Source: Alisma plantago-aquatica
Taxonomy: Eukaryota > Streptophyta > Magnoliopsida > Alismatales > Alismataceae
Direction: 5' to 3'
DNA length: 64,000 nt
NCBI GenBank assembly: GCA_963693085.1
Contig: OY856412.1
Coordinates: 1,062,226,744-1,062,290,743 of the forward strand
Below are positions 10,976-22,439 of this stretch, piece by piece. Both the position numbers and the translations under genes were made by a program. The stretch's first letter is position 1, and every line of letters starts with the position of its first letter. The notes under the pieces were generated by a model. It was not told the origin of the DNA. It did no database searches and saw only the letters and a program-made list of their open reading frames with translations.

Positions 10976-11949
10976 AAAGGATATGTTGCTACCCAATTCA
11001 AACTTTGAGATTCAAAGTTAGCTTGGAGACCCATTTCATGTTTAGGTTGGTCCCCTTCTTCTTATAAGGACAAAAGTAGAGTAATGATCATCACACTTAC
11101 AATGAGAGCAAACAATTGATGTGTTAGGGACAAAAATCTCTCTATGGTATAGTGGAGGTCCCTTGATCTTTTTCTTACATTTCCCTTTGCTTTTAGGGAC
11201 TTCTTCATATCATAAACCACTACTACCCACTTGTTTGGTAGAATGTTCTATGACTTCATTTACAGACTTTTTCCCTTTGAGAAATTTTTGCAAGGATGCT
11301 CTAAGCATATGAGTATCATCACTAACAATTATAACTGTAGAACAAATGCTAGCAAGATCATCATGGGCAAGCAATAGAATGGCCTCCAAACATAGGTCTT
11401 TAGTTAAGTAAGAATATTTTTCAAGAGTCAAACTTGCTACTTCTTTACTAGGAAAGATATGTATAGATTCAATATCATCGACTTTAGAAAGTAGCCTAGC
11501 ATTTCAAGTTCTTAGCAAAATATGTTCATCAAAATAGGTTTGGTTTTCATCTTAGAGATCATTCATTCTCTTTAGATAAACACCATTTTCAATTCAACAC
11601 TATTATACTAAACTTCAAGCTCAAGATTTTGTTCAACGAATCTATTCTATTAATGTGAGTTTTCTCATTTTGTTCAACCACTTCAGTTCTAGCATATATA
11701 TCATCTATGATTTTCCCTAATCACTTCTTTTTAGATTTACACTTGGAATAAGAAGAACGAGAAGCAATAATCATTTTAACAAGATCATCTTTAAAAAGTT
11801 CATTTTAACTTACCTCTCTTACTTCATAAACCTCTTGAATTGTGGATGCCATGAAGACAATGTGGCACTCTCTTTTATTTGAGCTAGATAACTATAGGAA
11901 GACTCCTCCCAAGCAGCATGGGCAACATCTTTTCCCCTTCTTTCTTTCT

Positions 11950-12160
11950 TCACCCTCTTCTTGAATTTTCTTTCTTTGTTGTTGTCCTCCTTCTTTCTAT
12001 GGATACTTTTGTGGTGTGACTTCTTGGCTTTTGGACACTCATTCTTGTAATGCCCCTTTTGGCCACATTAATAGAACCTAGAAGTAGAGGAGGGTTCACC
12101 ATTGAAGTGCTTCCCCTTTGAGTAATGGGATTCAAGGTCACTAGTGGAGTCATCTTCACT
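11950..12160 (-). pseudogene. Copia gag zinc knuckle, mutated
   Basis: The stretch CGQKGHYKNECPKAKK (near 12020-12070) is the C-terminal part of a CX2CX4HX4C zinc knuckle. The first cysteine codon has become phenylalanine and a stop lies just before the second. Lysine/arginine- and serine-rich sequence surrounds it, typical of the gag nucleocapsid region. Confidence 0.75.
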
Positions 12161-12199
12161 TGAAGGTGGAGAATCTTTGCATGAAATCTGTTGTTGTTT

Positions 12200-12950
12200 C
12201 ACTATGGTTTCAATTTGAGATTTGAAGGTTGCATCCTTCACCTTCTTATATTCTCTCTCTTAGAGCTTGTCTTCTTCATGTTTCTTATTAAGCCTTAATT
12301 CAAAAGCTTGTATGTTTCTAATGAGATCTTAAACGAAAATATTTCTAAGAGGCTTTGTTTCTTAAATTGTGGTCATCTTGGTTTCTCACCTCTTGGAGAG
12401 AGTTCTAAGAATATTTCAGTTGATCTTTCCTTGGTACAAAGGTTGATCCAAATCCCAAGCTCATTGACAATAGTGTTGAGTCTTTCATACATTTTAGTAA
12501 CACACTCTTTCTGTCCCATCTTGAAGTTCTCAAGAAGACCATTAAGCATGTATACCTTGGATTCCTTGACTTGCTTGGTATCTTCTTAGGTAATTCAAAG
12601 CTTATCCCAAATCTCATAGGTTGTATCCCAAGTGCATATCTTATTGAACTCGGTTGGTGTGAGGGTAGAGTAGATGATGCTAATGGATTTAGCATTGAGT
12701 TGAACTTTCTACAAGGCGACTTCATTCCATTTAGCAACATCCTCCTCTGTCTCTTTGTATGGAATGATAACCACCTTCCACATGCCATAGCTCATGCCTT
12801 GGATGTACAATTGCATCCTCCACTTTTAATAGAAGAAGTTTGTGCCATAAAACATGTGTGGAGACATGGAGAATTCATCCTATATGTTAAAAGACCCCAA
12901 CAAATTGTTTCCCTTCTTCTCGTCATGCAGGAGCACTTAGTTGGACAAGA
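12200..12950 (-). pseudogene. Copia gag (UBN2-type) remnant
   Basis: On the minus strand the frame near 12780-12400 reads FNKICTWDTTYEIWDKL, then SKVYMLNGLLENFKMG and MYERLNTIVNELG. These match the UBN2/gag family of plant Copia elements ('...aKeiWd.L...y.g...vk.skv..L...fE.fkM...Es...m..rf..i.n.L..lG'). Several frames are needed to read it through. It begins shortly after the primer binding site, as expected for gag. Confidence 0.85.
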
Positions 12951-12955
12951 CCAAA

Positions 12956-12967
12956 TCTCTAATACCA
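12956..12967 (-). other. Primer binding site (initiator methionine tRNA)
   Basis: On the minus strand TGGTATTAGAG lies two bases from the LTR end; the usual Copia site is TGGTATCAGAGC. It marks the boundary between 5' LTR and gag and fixes the orientation. Confidence 0.85.
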
Positions 12968-12969
12968 AT

Positions 12970-14103
12970 TGCTGGATCTATGGGATCTAGAGGGGGGTGG
13001 ATAGAGCTAAAAACACTTTTAAAAACTCATTTGACCTTCAAATTATATCCCAAGATCAAGTTTTTTACATGAGATCTAAGTGAAACAAAACATATATATC
13101 AAGGAAGAGAGAGAATGAGCAAGCACAAATAACACAAGATATGTATAGTGGTTCTAACCTACAAAATAGGAGATGCACCTCCACTACATAGAGGGTCAAT
13201 CTCTAGGATTATCAATCATGTCACACTTCTTATATTCCATTATAAGAGTTACAACATATGACTACCATGTTCAAGGTCAAGGGTACCTGGATTTCCCTTT
13301 AAGGACAAGGGAGCCAATGACCTTACAAGGACTTACCTGTCCATGACCAAGAGTCTTTTACCTTATCAAGGACTTACCCACTTTTTCAATGAGCCTCTTG
13401 CCTTCACCAAGGACTTATCTAATCTTGTAACAAGTCTTCTGCCTTCAAGGAATCACCATTCTTGAATTGGATCTTCAACATTCTTCTTCACCTTCATCAA
13501 GGAGAATCTTTCACCATTTTTCTAGAGAGAGAGAGAGAGAGAGGTTGGGAGAGGAATGGAGAGCTTCACAAAGTGTTCATTGGAGCAACTCTCTTACAAT
13601 GATATGAACTCACTCAATTAGATGTAGATTAGTAGATAAGCTTGAGAGAGAAAGGAGGATTTTGGAGGCAAAATAACTCAACTATAAATAGGAAGCATAG
13701 AACGCAAACATGGAATGAAGTCCAAGGGCCCCTATTTATAGTTGAGGGTGTCTACTAGCCACTAGAGAAACTTAGAAAATATTCTATCCATTTTGGGTGT
13801 TCCAACATATATATTTTCAAGTTTTTCAACACACCAACAACTAGAAACAATTTTCAATACTTTACCATACAATGTTGTCGACTCAGTTACCTTTTGGGAA
13901 AATCAACCGATGACACTATATGACAAAACAATTTGAAGTGGTCAGCTGAGTTTATCCTGGATGAAATTCAATCGATGACTTTAAGTTGTTTTGCAAGTGC
14001 AGGGTGTCGATCAAGTTGTCACTAGGACACACTCGACCTACCTTTAGAGTTATCAAGAACTATGTAGCTCGTCAGTTGAGTTGTCACCAGGACAAACTCG
14101 ACA
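12970..14103 (-). repeat. Copia 5' LTR, minus strand (probably lacking part of U3)
   Basis: The 3' end of the LTR (TG at 12970 on +) adjoins the primer site. Matching stretches with the + LTR include the words around 13235-13270 and the terminal 'ctctaga...gatcc'. The far end at about 14103 falls in 'actcgaca' directly against the TA-rich start of repeat A'. The + LTR has about 450 more bases before its first 'gtcgag' word, so this U3 is probably truncated. Confidence 0.7.
13678..13745. promoter_or_regulatory. Facing TATA boxes forming a perfect inverted repeat
   Basis: TCAACTATAAATAGG (13678-13692) and its exact complement (13731-13745) lie 38 bases apart, each holding a CTATAAATAGG box. 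The minus-strand copy is the expected LTR promoter; the plus-strand copy would point back out of the LTR. Confidence 0.75.
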
Positions 14104-15957
14104 CTATATATATACATATATATACATATATAAATAAATAAATAAATAAACAATATATATATATGTATATATATATATAAAAGAGATAGAGAGAGAAGGA
14201 TATATGAAACAAGTGAATTTCAACCTCATCAAAATGGATAACTATTCAAGAGATAGTTAAATCAACTATATGGAATTGCAGAAGAAACATACCCTAAATG
14301 GACAAATATATTAATTTCCAACATTTTAAGTTTAATTTAAGTGTTTTAGTCATCCTAATACTATTTATTAAAAATATATTTAAACTTAATATTAACAATA
14401 AAAACATAAAAGTTGACTTTCATAAATGATCAAACCAACTCATGAAACCTATTCTTATCAACATGGTCGAATATCTTGATTCCAAAAAGTATTATACTCT
14501 ATTTTCTATTTTGTAAGTAATTACTTATCTATAGAAGTCTAGTCTAATTATTGAGAACTTAATTAAAAACCTACTTGTAAATGACACATATACCTTATCA
14601 AAGGATGGACATGTGATAGGGTGCATAGTTAATATACCAAGACCAAATCCACTCCTTTCAAAATGGGGGTGTGGGAGTAGAGATATATCCTTAATATAAC
14701 ATTATAGATTAAAATGGGACCAAGTGCATCTTGGGAAAAACCTCTTCCCATTTCCTTCTACCTTTAGAACATGGTTTGGAGATCAATAACTCAGAGCTTA
14801 CCATTATCTCTAATGGTGCTCACATTTAACAACATGTACAATCATCTCTCTTAGGATATGTGGTCTCAATGACATTAAATAAAGTCATAGAAGTGACATA
14901 AAGATACCTAAAATTGTGTTAATAGGAAAAACATGCCAATTCACATAATTCTAGGGGTCAAAAGATCATTGAAGAGTTTGAATCAACCTCTATGAGCAGT
15001 ATTAAATTGCCAAAGTGCCACGAGAACTCTTGCCAAAGTGTATCTCTCAATAATCAATAACTCGAGTAGTGGACAATACCACATTAAATTCCATGTCACC
15101 ATAACAATGGGAAAAAATAAAATTCTAATGAACTTCCTCAAGAGTATTTTCTCTAAGACAATTTTAGGCGTCAAGACTTGCTTTTGATAGCCGTATATGA
15201 AGTTCAAGTTTATGTTAGCAACACATGACACAATGATACAAATAGCAAGAAAGATTATTCCAAAGAAAATAAAACACTCAATGGAGGATTATTAATAGGT
15301 GAAATTGGTTTTAAGATAGATTCCATAAATGATTCTTTGAGTGGAAATGGAAGCTCCACACTATTTCAATGTATACAATATGCTGTGAGAAAAAGTCAAA
15401 TTAATGAATCATTGTGCATGGAAAGTGACAAAGAATTCATTGGCAAAGAAATATTTTGAAGAGATGAAGTAAGAGATGAGAACACAATAGGAACTGACCT
15501 TAAAAAAATATGATGTAGTATTAGGTATTATTTCCATCTCAAAAAAGACCCTAACCAAGGTGAGAGGCAATTTAGGTGCCCTCCACGTAGGATTAAACAA
15601 CTCGGCAAAAACCCGAGTTATCTAAAAGATAGTCATACTGCTTTGAGTTTACTGACTAGCTTCCTTTATACGTTGTATTTTGACAATACAAATTGGCACA
15701 TAATATGCGTCACTGGCAGCATCTGATTGCTAAATATGACCTCTTGGATCTATTGATTTGTAGAGAAGAAAATTCAACATATACAATATCACAAATATTT
15801 AAACTTTAAGACTGTCTCGTGAGTACATTATATCGATGCCTCTATCAATTTGATTGTATTGATAGATACAAGCTTTATTGATCTTATGGGAATCCCTAGG
15901 GAGAACAAAATAGTAGAGATTTAATTTATTCTGTCACCAACATCAAGTATCAAATTT
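14104..15957 (+). repeat. Unclassified 1.8-kb repeat, copy A' (no LINE)
   Basis: It opens with a TA/TAAA microsatellite (about 14104-14185) and then matches copy A to 'gtatcaaatt' at its end. At 15180-15190 the sequence 'gacttgcttttgatag' is uninterrupted, which is the unfilled site for the LINE in copy A. Small differences between the copies are scattered and include many C/T and G/A changes. Confidence 0.8.
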
Positions 15958-16910
15958 TTTATGCAACTTTTGTCACAAAATTTTTTTTTGTATATATATC
16001 ACTTAAAATTATAAAATGATATTTGTATCCCTAAACACCCGATCTTGTGCATGCTTATCTATCACTAAACTTACAACTTGGTTATTACCGGTCAACATAC
16101 ATTACACTATTCTACACTCATCTCATGGAAACAATTATAATATAACTTGATTTTGTAGTCCGTATAATCGTATGTGAAACTTAGCAATAAATTGATATGC
16201 AACCACTGAGATGTCAAAAGAAAATGAATTAGGCGCATTATAAAAAACAACATATGATTGTTGTTTTATTTAGCTGGTGGAAACAAAACAAGCATTACCG
16301 TTTAACCTATTCTAATACTAGAGTGCTCCCAATTTTAACAAACAGTAGATAATGTGGGATGCCTCATCCGTTTCAGAGTAAGTCTACTAAACTTGGACTG
16401 AGAAAGGTGTTCTCTTGTTTGAGTCCTCCATGACGTTGAATGCCCTTCATACCTTGTCATGAGAAGAATTGGGAAGAGAGACAAAAAAAAGGGAGGATCA
16501 AATACTATTTACCTTGCCATGCATACCCCGCGTGAGATGGGTGGCAATCCAGGCACCCTCTGATTAAGACAACATGGCTTGCGAAAAACTGGGCTAGCTA
16601 AAAAATTCAAACTACATGACATCTAAACTATAGGGATAATCTTGTCATTCTTTACTGTTGATATTTAACATTTTGTTTTGAGTACTTGTTATTCATTCTT
16701 AACACAGAGTTACATGGAGGCTGATAATATGTTATCAGAAATAACAAACTAGCACGAATTGTGACTATAGTTTAATACAATATATTTTCATCTTATATAT
16801 TCTTTGTAAGTGTTCTAGCAAATTGACGGTGACCGTGTTACTTACCGTACCAGTTCCTGTTCCACAACTTATTGTATTACCTCCGCCCGCACAAATTATC
16901 CACTTGCTAA
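15958..16910. other. Intergenic sequence upstream of the zinc-finger gene
   Basis: No coding region is supported. Around 16520-16600 the words 'ggtggcaatccaggcaccctc' and 'actgggctagctaaaa' faintly resemble 2300-2360 in repeat A ('ggtgatttaggtgccctcc', 'acccgagttatctaaaa'), perhaps an older copy of the same repeat. Confidence 0.35.
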
Positions 16911-16918
16911 TCTCTGCC

Positions 16919-16928
16919 CTATAAGTAA
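16919..16928 (+). promoter_or_regulatory. Candidate TATA box of the zinc-finger gene
   Basis: CTATAAGTAA lies about 30 bases before a pyrimidine-rich stretch where transcription could start and about 150 bases before the first ATG. No ATG occurs between them. Confidence 0.45.
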
Positions 16929-16981
16929 ACACTTTGCTTTTACGTTGTTCTTACACACATTCGCCTCTTCTGCTCTCACCA

Positions 16982-17044
16982 GCGTCATCTCCTCGAACAG
17001 CACGCAGCAAGAAGAGTCATCTCCTCGACCAGCGCGCAGCAAGA
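16982..17044 (+). repeat. 32-bp tandem duplication in the presumed 5' leader
   Basis: The words 'gtcatctcctcgaacagc' and 'gtcatctcctcgaccagc', each followed by 'gcgcagcaagaa' or a close variant, form two adjacent copies. They lie just upstream of the ATG of the zinc-finger ORF. Confidence 0.75.
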
Positions 17045-17076
17045 ACCGTTATCCCCGCCGGCAAGGTCGCACAGAC

Positions 17077-17430
17077 ATGGGGAGGACAGGGATGAAGGCA
17101 CGGCGGGCCCTGAACGAAAGCATTCGCAAAGAGAAGCAGAAAGCTTTGGAAAAGACGGACCAGCCGATCCACTGCCGCTACTGCGACAAAAGGCTACCGT
17201 ACGGCTCACGTCTGCGAGACCACCTTCCGAACTGCGACATTAGGCCAGCGGCGCCTGAAGCTACAGCAGAGGAAGTGGTGGCTCCACCGACCGCGAAGGA
17301 GTCTGCCCCAACGCCGGAGGCTCGACCGACCATGGAGGAGTCTGCCTCAACGCCGGAGGCTCAATCTTCTGGAAATCTCGATGATTCTGCCCCAGCGCGT
17401 GTTCCAGAGGAAGACGAAGAAGGGGGATAG
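17077..17430 (+). CDS. Small C2HC zinc-finger protein with acidic tail, unknown family
   Basis: This frame encodes 117 residues. The frame is open further upstream (to 16945) but without an ATG; the first ATG after the candidate TATA box is at 17077 in a good context (acATGG). Residues 1-30 are basic and helical in character (MKARRALNES, RKEKQKALEK). Residues 33-53 hold one zinc-finger pattern, CRYCDKRLPYGSRLRDH then LPNC (CX2C-X12-H-X3-C). Residues 57-100 are Pro/Ala/Glu-rich with two copies of an ES-A-TPEA unit, and the C-terminus is acidic (PEEDEEGG). I do not recognise the protein; a nucleic-acid-binding or regulatory role is inference from the finger and the charged tail. It lies in a GC- and CpG-rich island (about 16985-17450) in otherwise AT-rich DNA. 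No intron is needed. It could also be a captured exon or a retrogene. Confidence 0.6.
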   Translation: MGRTGMKARRALNESIRKEKQKALEKTDQPIHCRYCDKRLPYGSRLRDHLPNCDIRPAAPEATAEEVVAPPTAKESAPTPEARPTMEESASTPEAQSSGNLDDSAPARVPEEDEEGG

Positions 17431-18059
17431 GCGGCAGAGCAAGACACCGTTGTAGCAACTCCGATAGGTCGGAATCTCGACTGAAATTGCTTACAGTTCT
17501 TGTACTCTTCTTGAGAGCAGCATCGTTCTTATATGCCGGATAATTTTCTCCTTAAGCCGCCGCTGTTCATAGCGGATGCCCAACGCCGATCGAAGAAACA
17601 GATTCTTATGTTTTCTGTGTTGTTGCCCCTCCTCTCTCTCCCACCCTCTTACTGTTCGTTTGTTACTGCTGATACTCGAAACTCACTCCGTCCAATCTAG
17701 TAGTTCACATCATGTTCTTCTGGGGGTTCTGCAATGCTATGGAACAGCTTTCTCCTCTTCTGAAAAGTTACATTTTTCCTTGATGAATTTGTTTTAAATA
17801 GATCTGATTATCTGAATTGCAAGGTCTTTTCATGAAATGACGATACATCCCTGTTTTGTTGAAATGATCGGGTTCACTATCGATGCTCATGCAGTATATG
17901 CAACGGCTGGAAGCTTTTATAAGTTTGTTGGAATACTACTGAACTATTTTAGTTGTTTCTATCACGTGGCCATTAGGTAGTTTTATCTCATATTGCGGAA
18001 ACAACTGTTTCAGGAAATTTAGTTTTGCTAAATATTAAACATGTAACAAAAGATAGGGC
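17431..18059. other. Downstream of the zinc-finger gene, nothing firm
   Basis: GC content falls back to background within about 150 bases. No clear AATAAA signal or further exon is seen. A short open stretch at 17576-17797 has no recognisable content. Confidence 0.4.
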
Positions 18060-18590
18060 AATAGTTGTATCGGCCGCAATAGAATTAACACCAAATAATA
18101 CCTACACAGCGAGAAGAAGAAACAGACCACACAAATAACAATTTCAAAAACCTTTATAATTCGTTCTAGACGATCCACTATATGGGAGCATAAAAATAGA
18201 AATTTTTAATAATAGCAACAAATAAAATATTAGATGCTCTAAAAGAGAGAACCCAAATTTTTTGAGAATGCTACATCCAAAGAAGATAAGAAACCTTTTT
18301 GTACTCTTAAGACAAAAAAAAATCAATACGCAATATTTATGTTTGTATACTCTGAGTCACATGACTATCAATCGGAATAAGCCAATGTTAATAAGAGTCC
18401 AAAAAGCTATAGGAAAACAAGTTGCGCGTAGAGAGCCCACTCATACTCTAATTAGGAATTACAATTACTATCTAAGAAGGAACATGGAGCTGGATTCAAA
18501 CTAATGTATGGCCAAAAATAGGACTGCCATACGCATATAAGATTAAGATTGGGATTAGGAGTTTGTGCGGCACAATATATTTTCACCATT
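18060..18590 (-). repeat. Copia LTR-like block, minus strand
   Basis: It aligns by eye with 29700-30118: 'catccaaagaagataagaa', 'agagagcccactcatactct' against 'agagatcacacttttacccc', and 'taggagtttgtgcggcac' against 'taggagtgtgtatggaac'. In the second copy the block lies directly after a Copia RNase H and a purine-rich 'aaggtgaagat', so it is probably an LTR read on the minus strand. A short open frame inside it (18262-18504) is therefore not a gene. Confidence 0.6.
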
Positions 18591-21060
18591 AATCGAAGTC
18601 AAAATCTTGCCGAAACAAATAGCAAACTCCTTCTCTTCCATAGAGGATATGCTCACATCTGATTGCTCAAGCTTTAAGGCCACTAATGACAATTAATATT
18701 AAAAGAATATAAGAAGGTTTTTCCAAGAACATGATAGAATACATCATCGTACTTTACATCTAATATAGTCTTCTCCTACTACATATGCTTTGAACCTTGT
18801 AATTTTTATCTTCAGGAGAAGCTTCTTAATTTTGAAATCCATTTGCAACACGATCTTCTTGTCAACAAGAGGCTTAACAACCTACATGGGAGCACAATAG
18901 AAATTTTACTCTAGCAAAATATCACAAAAGTGAGACGCTCTCAAAGAGAAAACATAAAAAATCATGAAAATGATATTAAGATAAAACTTGCAGGGAAATA
19001 TGGCTATGGAGATGGAAGCATAAATAAATTTTTTAATTGTCATATTCCTCTTTAACCAATAGATCTGTCAACAATTATGGATTGGGAAAGAAGGTAGCAA
19101 GACATAGAGCTGATCCTAGAGCAAGTCCATCAACTACCCTTGCAGTAGTGTGCTTCTTTTGCAAGTTGCTCACGGAGAACGTTAGGGTGGCACCTCCTAG
19201 AGCAAGTCCATCCTAGAGCAAGTCCATCAACAACCTTCACACGTTGACAGTGGTTGTTGTCCACCTAGTGTGGTGACGATGACCTCCACGCCTCTATGTA
19301 GTCCACTCGAGCCATCAGAAACTCCTCATTGCGCTTCAAAGACAACATGAAGGAGTCGTCCCTCTAAAAGTCAACGTGTTAGAAATTGACTCACTCTTCC
19401 TTGTTGTCTCTCCCTTTTATGGGTAAGACTTGCTCAGTCTCTCTAGTTACCACAAGTATGAGAGGACAACAATGGTCATAGCTTGTTGTTGTGTCTCTTA
19501 AAGCATAGACTGCCCCACCCCTCTTTATATAGGATGTCAGAATTAAGTTTTCCAGTTCATCTAGGAGTTAAAGAGAAGGAATTTCATAAATTTTTCAAAA
19601 GCTGCAAACGATAAAACGATCGATTCGCCAATGAATCGATTAGTTCACATGTGAAATCATCCATTCAACACTTGAAATGATCCGTTCACTGTGTTTCCTA
19701 TTCACAAGCGCATTGGATTTTAATTTTCAATTAATGTACAACATGATGTCAACATCAATCCCTAATCTAGTCTTACTGATTCCAACTAGTTGATTAACAA
19801 CCTGAACCGATCAGCTCATGTATCTGAACTGGTCAGTGCACTTACTAAACCGATCATTTTAGATTGCGGTCAGCCAATTGTTATTTAAGTATATTACCTA
19901 AACACTCTAACAATCAAGTCAAATCTTATTCATGAGCAAACTCCTATACCAGGTCCAACCTATGTGTGTGATCCTATAGGTCCCAAATTACATCGGTAGT
20001 GAATGTACATAACTAATTAATGACATCAAAAATAATGAGTGGCATCTGGAAACACATTATTGCTATGCAACTAATTGGAAAGTTGGAGAACAACTTTAAC
20101 CTACAATCTGTCATTAGTGTTATAGTTATCGTACAATTCGTCTCTGATATTCATTTTAAACTTGGGGCATGGAATTGTCTTCCTCTTTAGCATTCAATGC
20201 ATGTTCCTTGAACTAGAGTAGACTTTCTAAGATGCATATGAGATCACATATCATATATTGATTCACATGAGTATGGTCATACATTTCTCAGCCTCACTTA
20301 TCAAGTGGCCCAGATATCAACTCTAGTTGGAGGGATAAATCCCATCTGCATCACTTATAATCAATCCCCATGTGTTACAATGTACTTGAGAACCACCTTT
20401 ATGATAACCTTGATTCAAGGCCACGTTGGATGATGGCATAGTACAATGAATGACATGTGATGAGTGTAGTGATTTCAGGTCTAAGAACCACAATCACAAC
20501 TATCTCTATGAGAGTTGATCCTGAGTACCAATCAACACTTTACATGCATCAATCTCATTATGGGTCAGTCTGATACATTGTTCTATGACAAATACTTATG
20601 TTCCTAGTTTGATATCACATATCATGACTAATGCGATTTTTTCATCAACCAACGCATACTCTAGTTTTATGTATCATTGATATCTATTAGCTTACACAAT
20701 AATATCCAACTAGAGAAATAACAAGAATGTATGTAATCTTATCATAAATATGATCTCATTCTTCATATCCTCAACCTGAAGACATAGGTCAATGAGTAAC
20801 ATCATTCGTTAGATATCTATTATGGTATATAATTATCTCGTAATCGAACAAGCATATAGATGAAGACTGCCTTTATTATTAATCAAATCCTTTACAAGAT
20901 ATGCCAATACTATCATTATATGATTGACTTTTTTGTCATACATACCATCAAAACTCTATAGTACTCTTCAGTACAAGAAAACATCAATACCCAAGGGACA
21001 TTATTTATAAGCTCCTAGCATAGGACCACCACTAGGTATATCCATTACTTATAGGAGTAT
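18591..21060. other. Unclassified repeat-derived sequence
   Basis: No reading frame is convincing. The 19600-19870 stretch repeats words such as 'cgatcgattc', 'gatccgttcac' and 'ccgatca', as LTR U3 regions often do. The 20150-20900 stretch looks like LTR or spacer, but I cannot assign a family. Confidence 0.35.
19115..19228 (+). repeat. Three copies of a 17-bp word
   Basis: CCTAGAGCAAGTCCATC occurs at 19115-19131, 19196-19212 and 19212-19228, the last two abutting. Slippage or local duplication explains it. Confidence 0.8.
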
Positions 21061-21195
21061 AAAGTAATACATGACCCCCGTGTTATACATAGATATCCCT
21101 CTTCAAATCTAGTTGGGAATAACAATCCCAACTCAAGTAGGAAAATGGGTTGGACCGCTAATGCAAGACTAAAATTAGGATAACCATATCCATTT

Positions 21196-21330
21196 AGGCC
21201 CCATTTGGTATGGCATTTGACATCAAAATGGATTTTAAACCAACGACTAATTCCAATCCTATGTTTGATAACAATATAAATCAGATGGAAGGGATTTTTG
21301 GTTGGATTAGAATCCTTAAAACAAAGGAAT
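21196..21330 (+). mobile_element. Possible MITE end
   Basis: TTTAGGCCCCATTTGGTATGGC (from about 21195) resembles the end of many plant hAT-type MITEs, which start with a 'ggccccgtttgg' word. I found no complementary right end, so this is at best a broken copy. Confidence 0.25.
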
Positions 21331-22108
21331 ATTGAAATCCGCCTCACCAATGCCATTCTTATATCAGTCTCTCGTAACACTGACATCAACTATTTCATGA
21401 CGTCCAACTCCTGAAGCTAGACTGTGATGCCCTTTCCGTGACAGACTCCAATCTTATATGATGGGATGCTATTCGAGATATTGTTCCCGACTATCCTAAC
21501 CATACATCTAGCCCAAAACCCACCCCTAAGAAAAATAAGAAGGTGTTTGCACAACAAATTAAACATAACACGTCCAAAACAACAACTCGTAACAGTGAAT
21601 TTGGACCCACCCTTGACCCCAGAACCCTCTTCACAAAAACCTCTTCATCAGATTGATGATATTATCTTTATTTAATTCACACTATACCTTCATGCACCCT
21701 CCTTTCATTCCTATATGCAATTTTTTGTGTACCTCAACATTCAATGACACAAAACAATCATGTTGACTCCATTAACTACAAATAGTCTTTTCAAAACATC
21801 AAGCCAACCAATTTCTCAATGCCACCCAATTCTAGTTGAGGATGGTTGGGTACCAACAACACAAGCGATTAAGTTATTGACTAATGTTTGATTCAACATA
21901 CTACATGCAGGTAAGATATCTTAAAATTTACTGCTATGTCTGAAATCAACCTGGACTTTGGAAAAAAATTGGTAAATTGACACAGTTAAACTTTGTCTTG
22001 TAATTGTATTAGTCATGTTGTACAAGAAATTAACTTTGCCTCTTTTGTTGATGCACACTTAGTTATGTTAGTGAGTTATATAGTAATTGATATTTGTGAA
22101 CTTGTTGT
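21331..22108. other. AT-rich sequence without recognised content
   Basis: There is no coding or repeat signature beyond short runs. Confidence 0.4.
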
Positions 22109-22190
22109 CTAAGATGGGAAAGCTCGATGATTAGATCCTTGGGTTGTTACTAAGAGGTCTTAGGTTCAATCCTTGCCGACAACATAATAC
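22109..22190 (+). mobile_element. SINE-like fragment with tRNA-type promoter
   Basis: AAGCTCGATGATTAG resembles a polymerase III A box. GGTTCAATCC, about 40 bases further on, fits the B box consensus (GGTTCRANNCC). The spacing is that of a tRNA gene, but the acceptor and anticodon arms do not pair, so it is not a tRNA. It is followed directly by a CA/TA microsatellite in place of a poly-A tail. Confidence 0.5.
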
Positions 22191-22199
22191 AATCACCAA

Positions 22200-22211
22200 T
22201 ACACACACACA

Positions 22212-22292
<81 letters not shown>
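22200..22292. repeat. Compound microsatellite (CA)n (TA)n
   Basis: About 48 bases of CA, with one extra A, run into GA and then about 42 bases of TA. It probably grew from the 3' end of the adjacent SINE-like fragment. Confidence 0.95.
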
Positions 22293-22293
<1 letters not shown>

Positions 22294-22439
22294 GAAATTG
22301 TTAACATAACCATGCCATTTTTCTTTCTATATCAGTTATTATGTATGAAAATGGGTAATATTCATCTTCTGGTATATCCCCCTCCAATTATATATATGTC
22401 TCGCTTGTCAGTTCATGCTATCAATTTGTGATGAATAGT

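Larger units (their letters stand above)
9640..14103 (-). mobile_element. Copia LTR retrotransposon, 5' half, minus strand
   Basis: Reading right to left are the 5' LTR (12970-14103), primer binding site, gag with a zinc-knuckle remnant, protease and integrase. It stops within the integrase C-terminus at 9641, flush against the LTR of the + element. Reverse transcriptase, RNase H and 3' LTR are missing, exactly the parts that the + element keeps. Many stops and frameshifts are present. Confidence 0.85.

Noticed and set aside
16945..17076. Longer version of the zinc-finger protein
   Set aside because: The frame is open but has no ATG before 17077, and a TATA-like box lies just upstream, so this part reads better as leader.
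18262..18504. Basic, repeated open frame also seen at 29736-30026
   Set aside because: The two frames look alike because the underlying DNA is the same LTR family; position after RNase H and PPT in one copy explains them.
22109..22190. A genuine tRNA gene
   Set aside because: Only the internal promoter boxes fit; the arms do not pair and no CCA-adjacent acceptor stem is seen.
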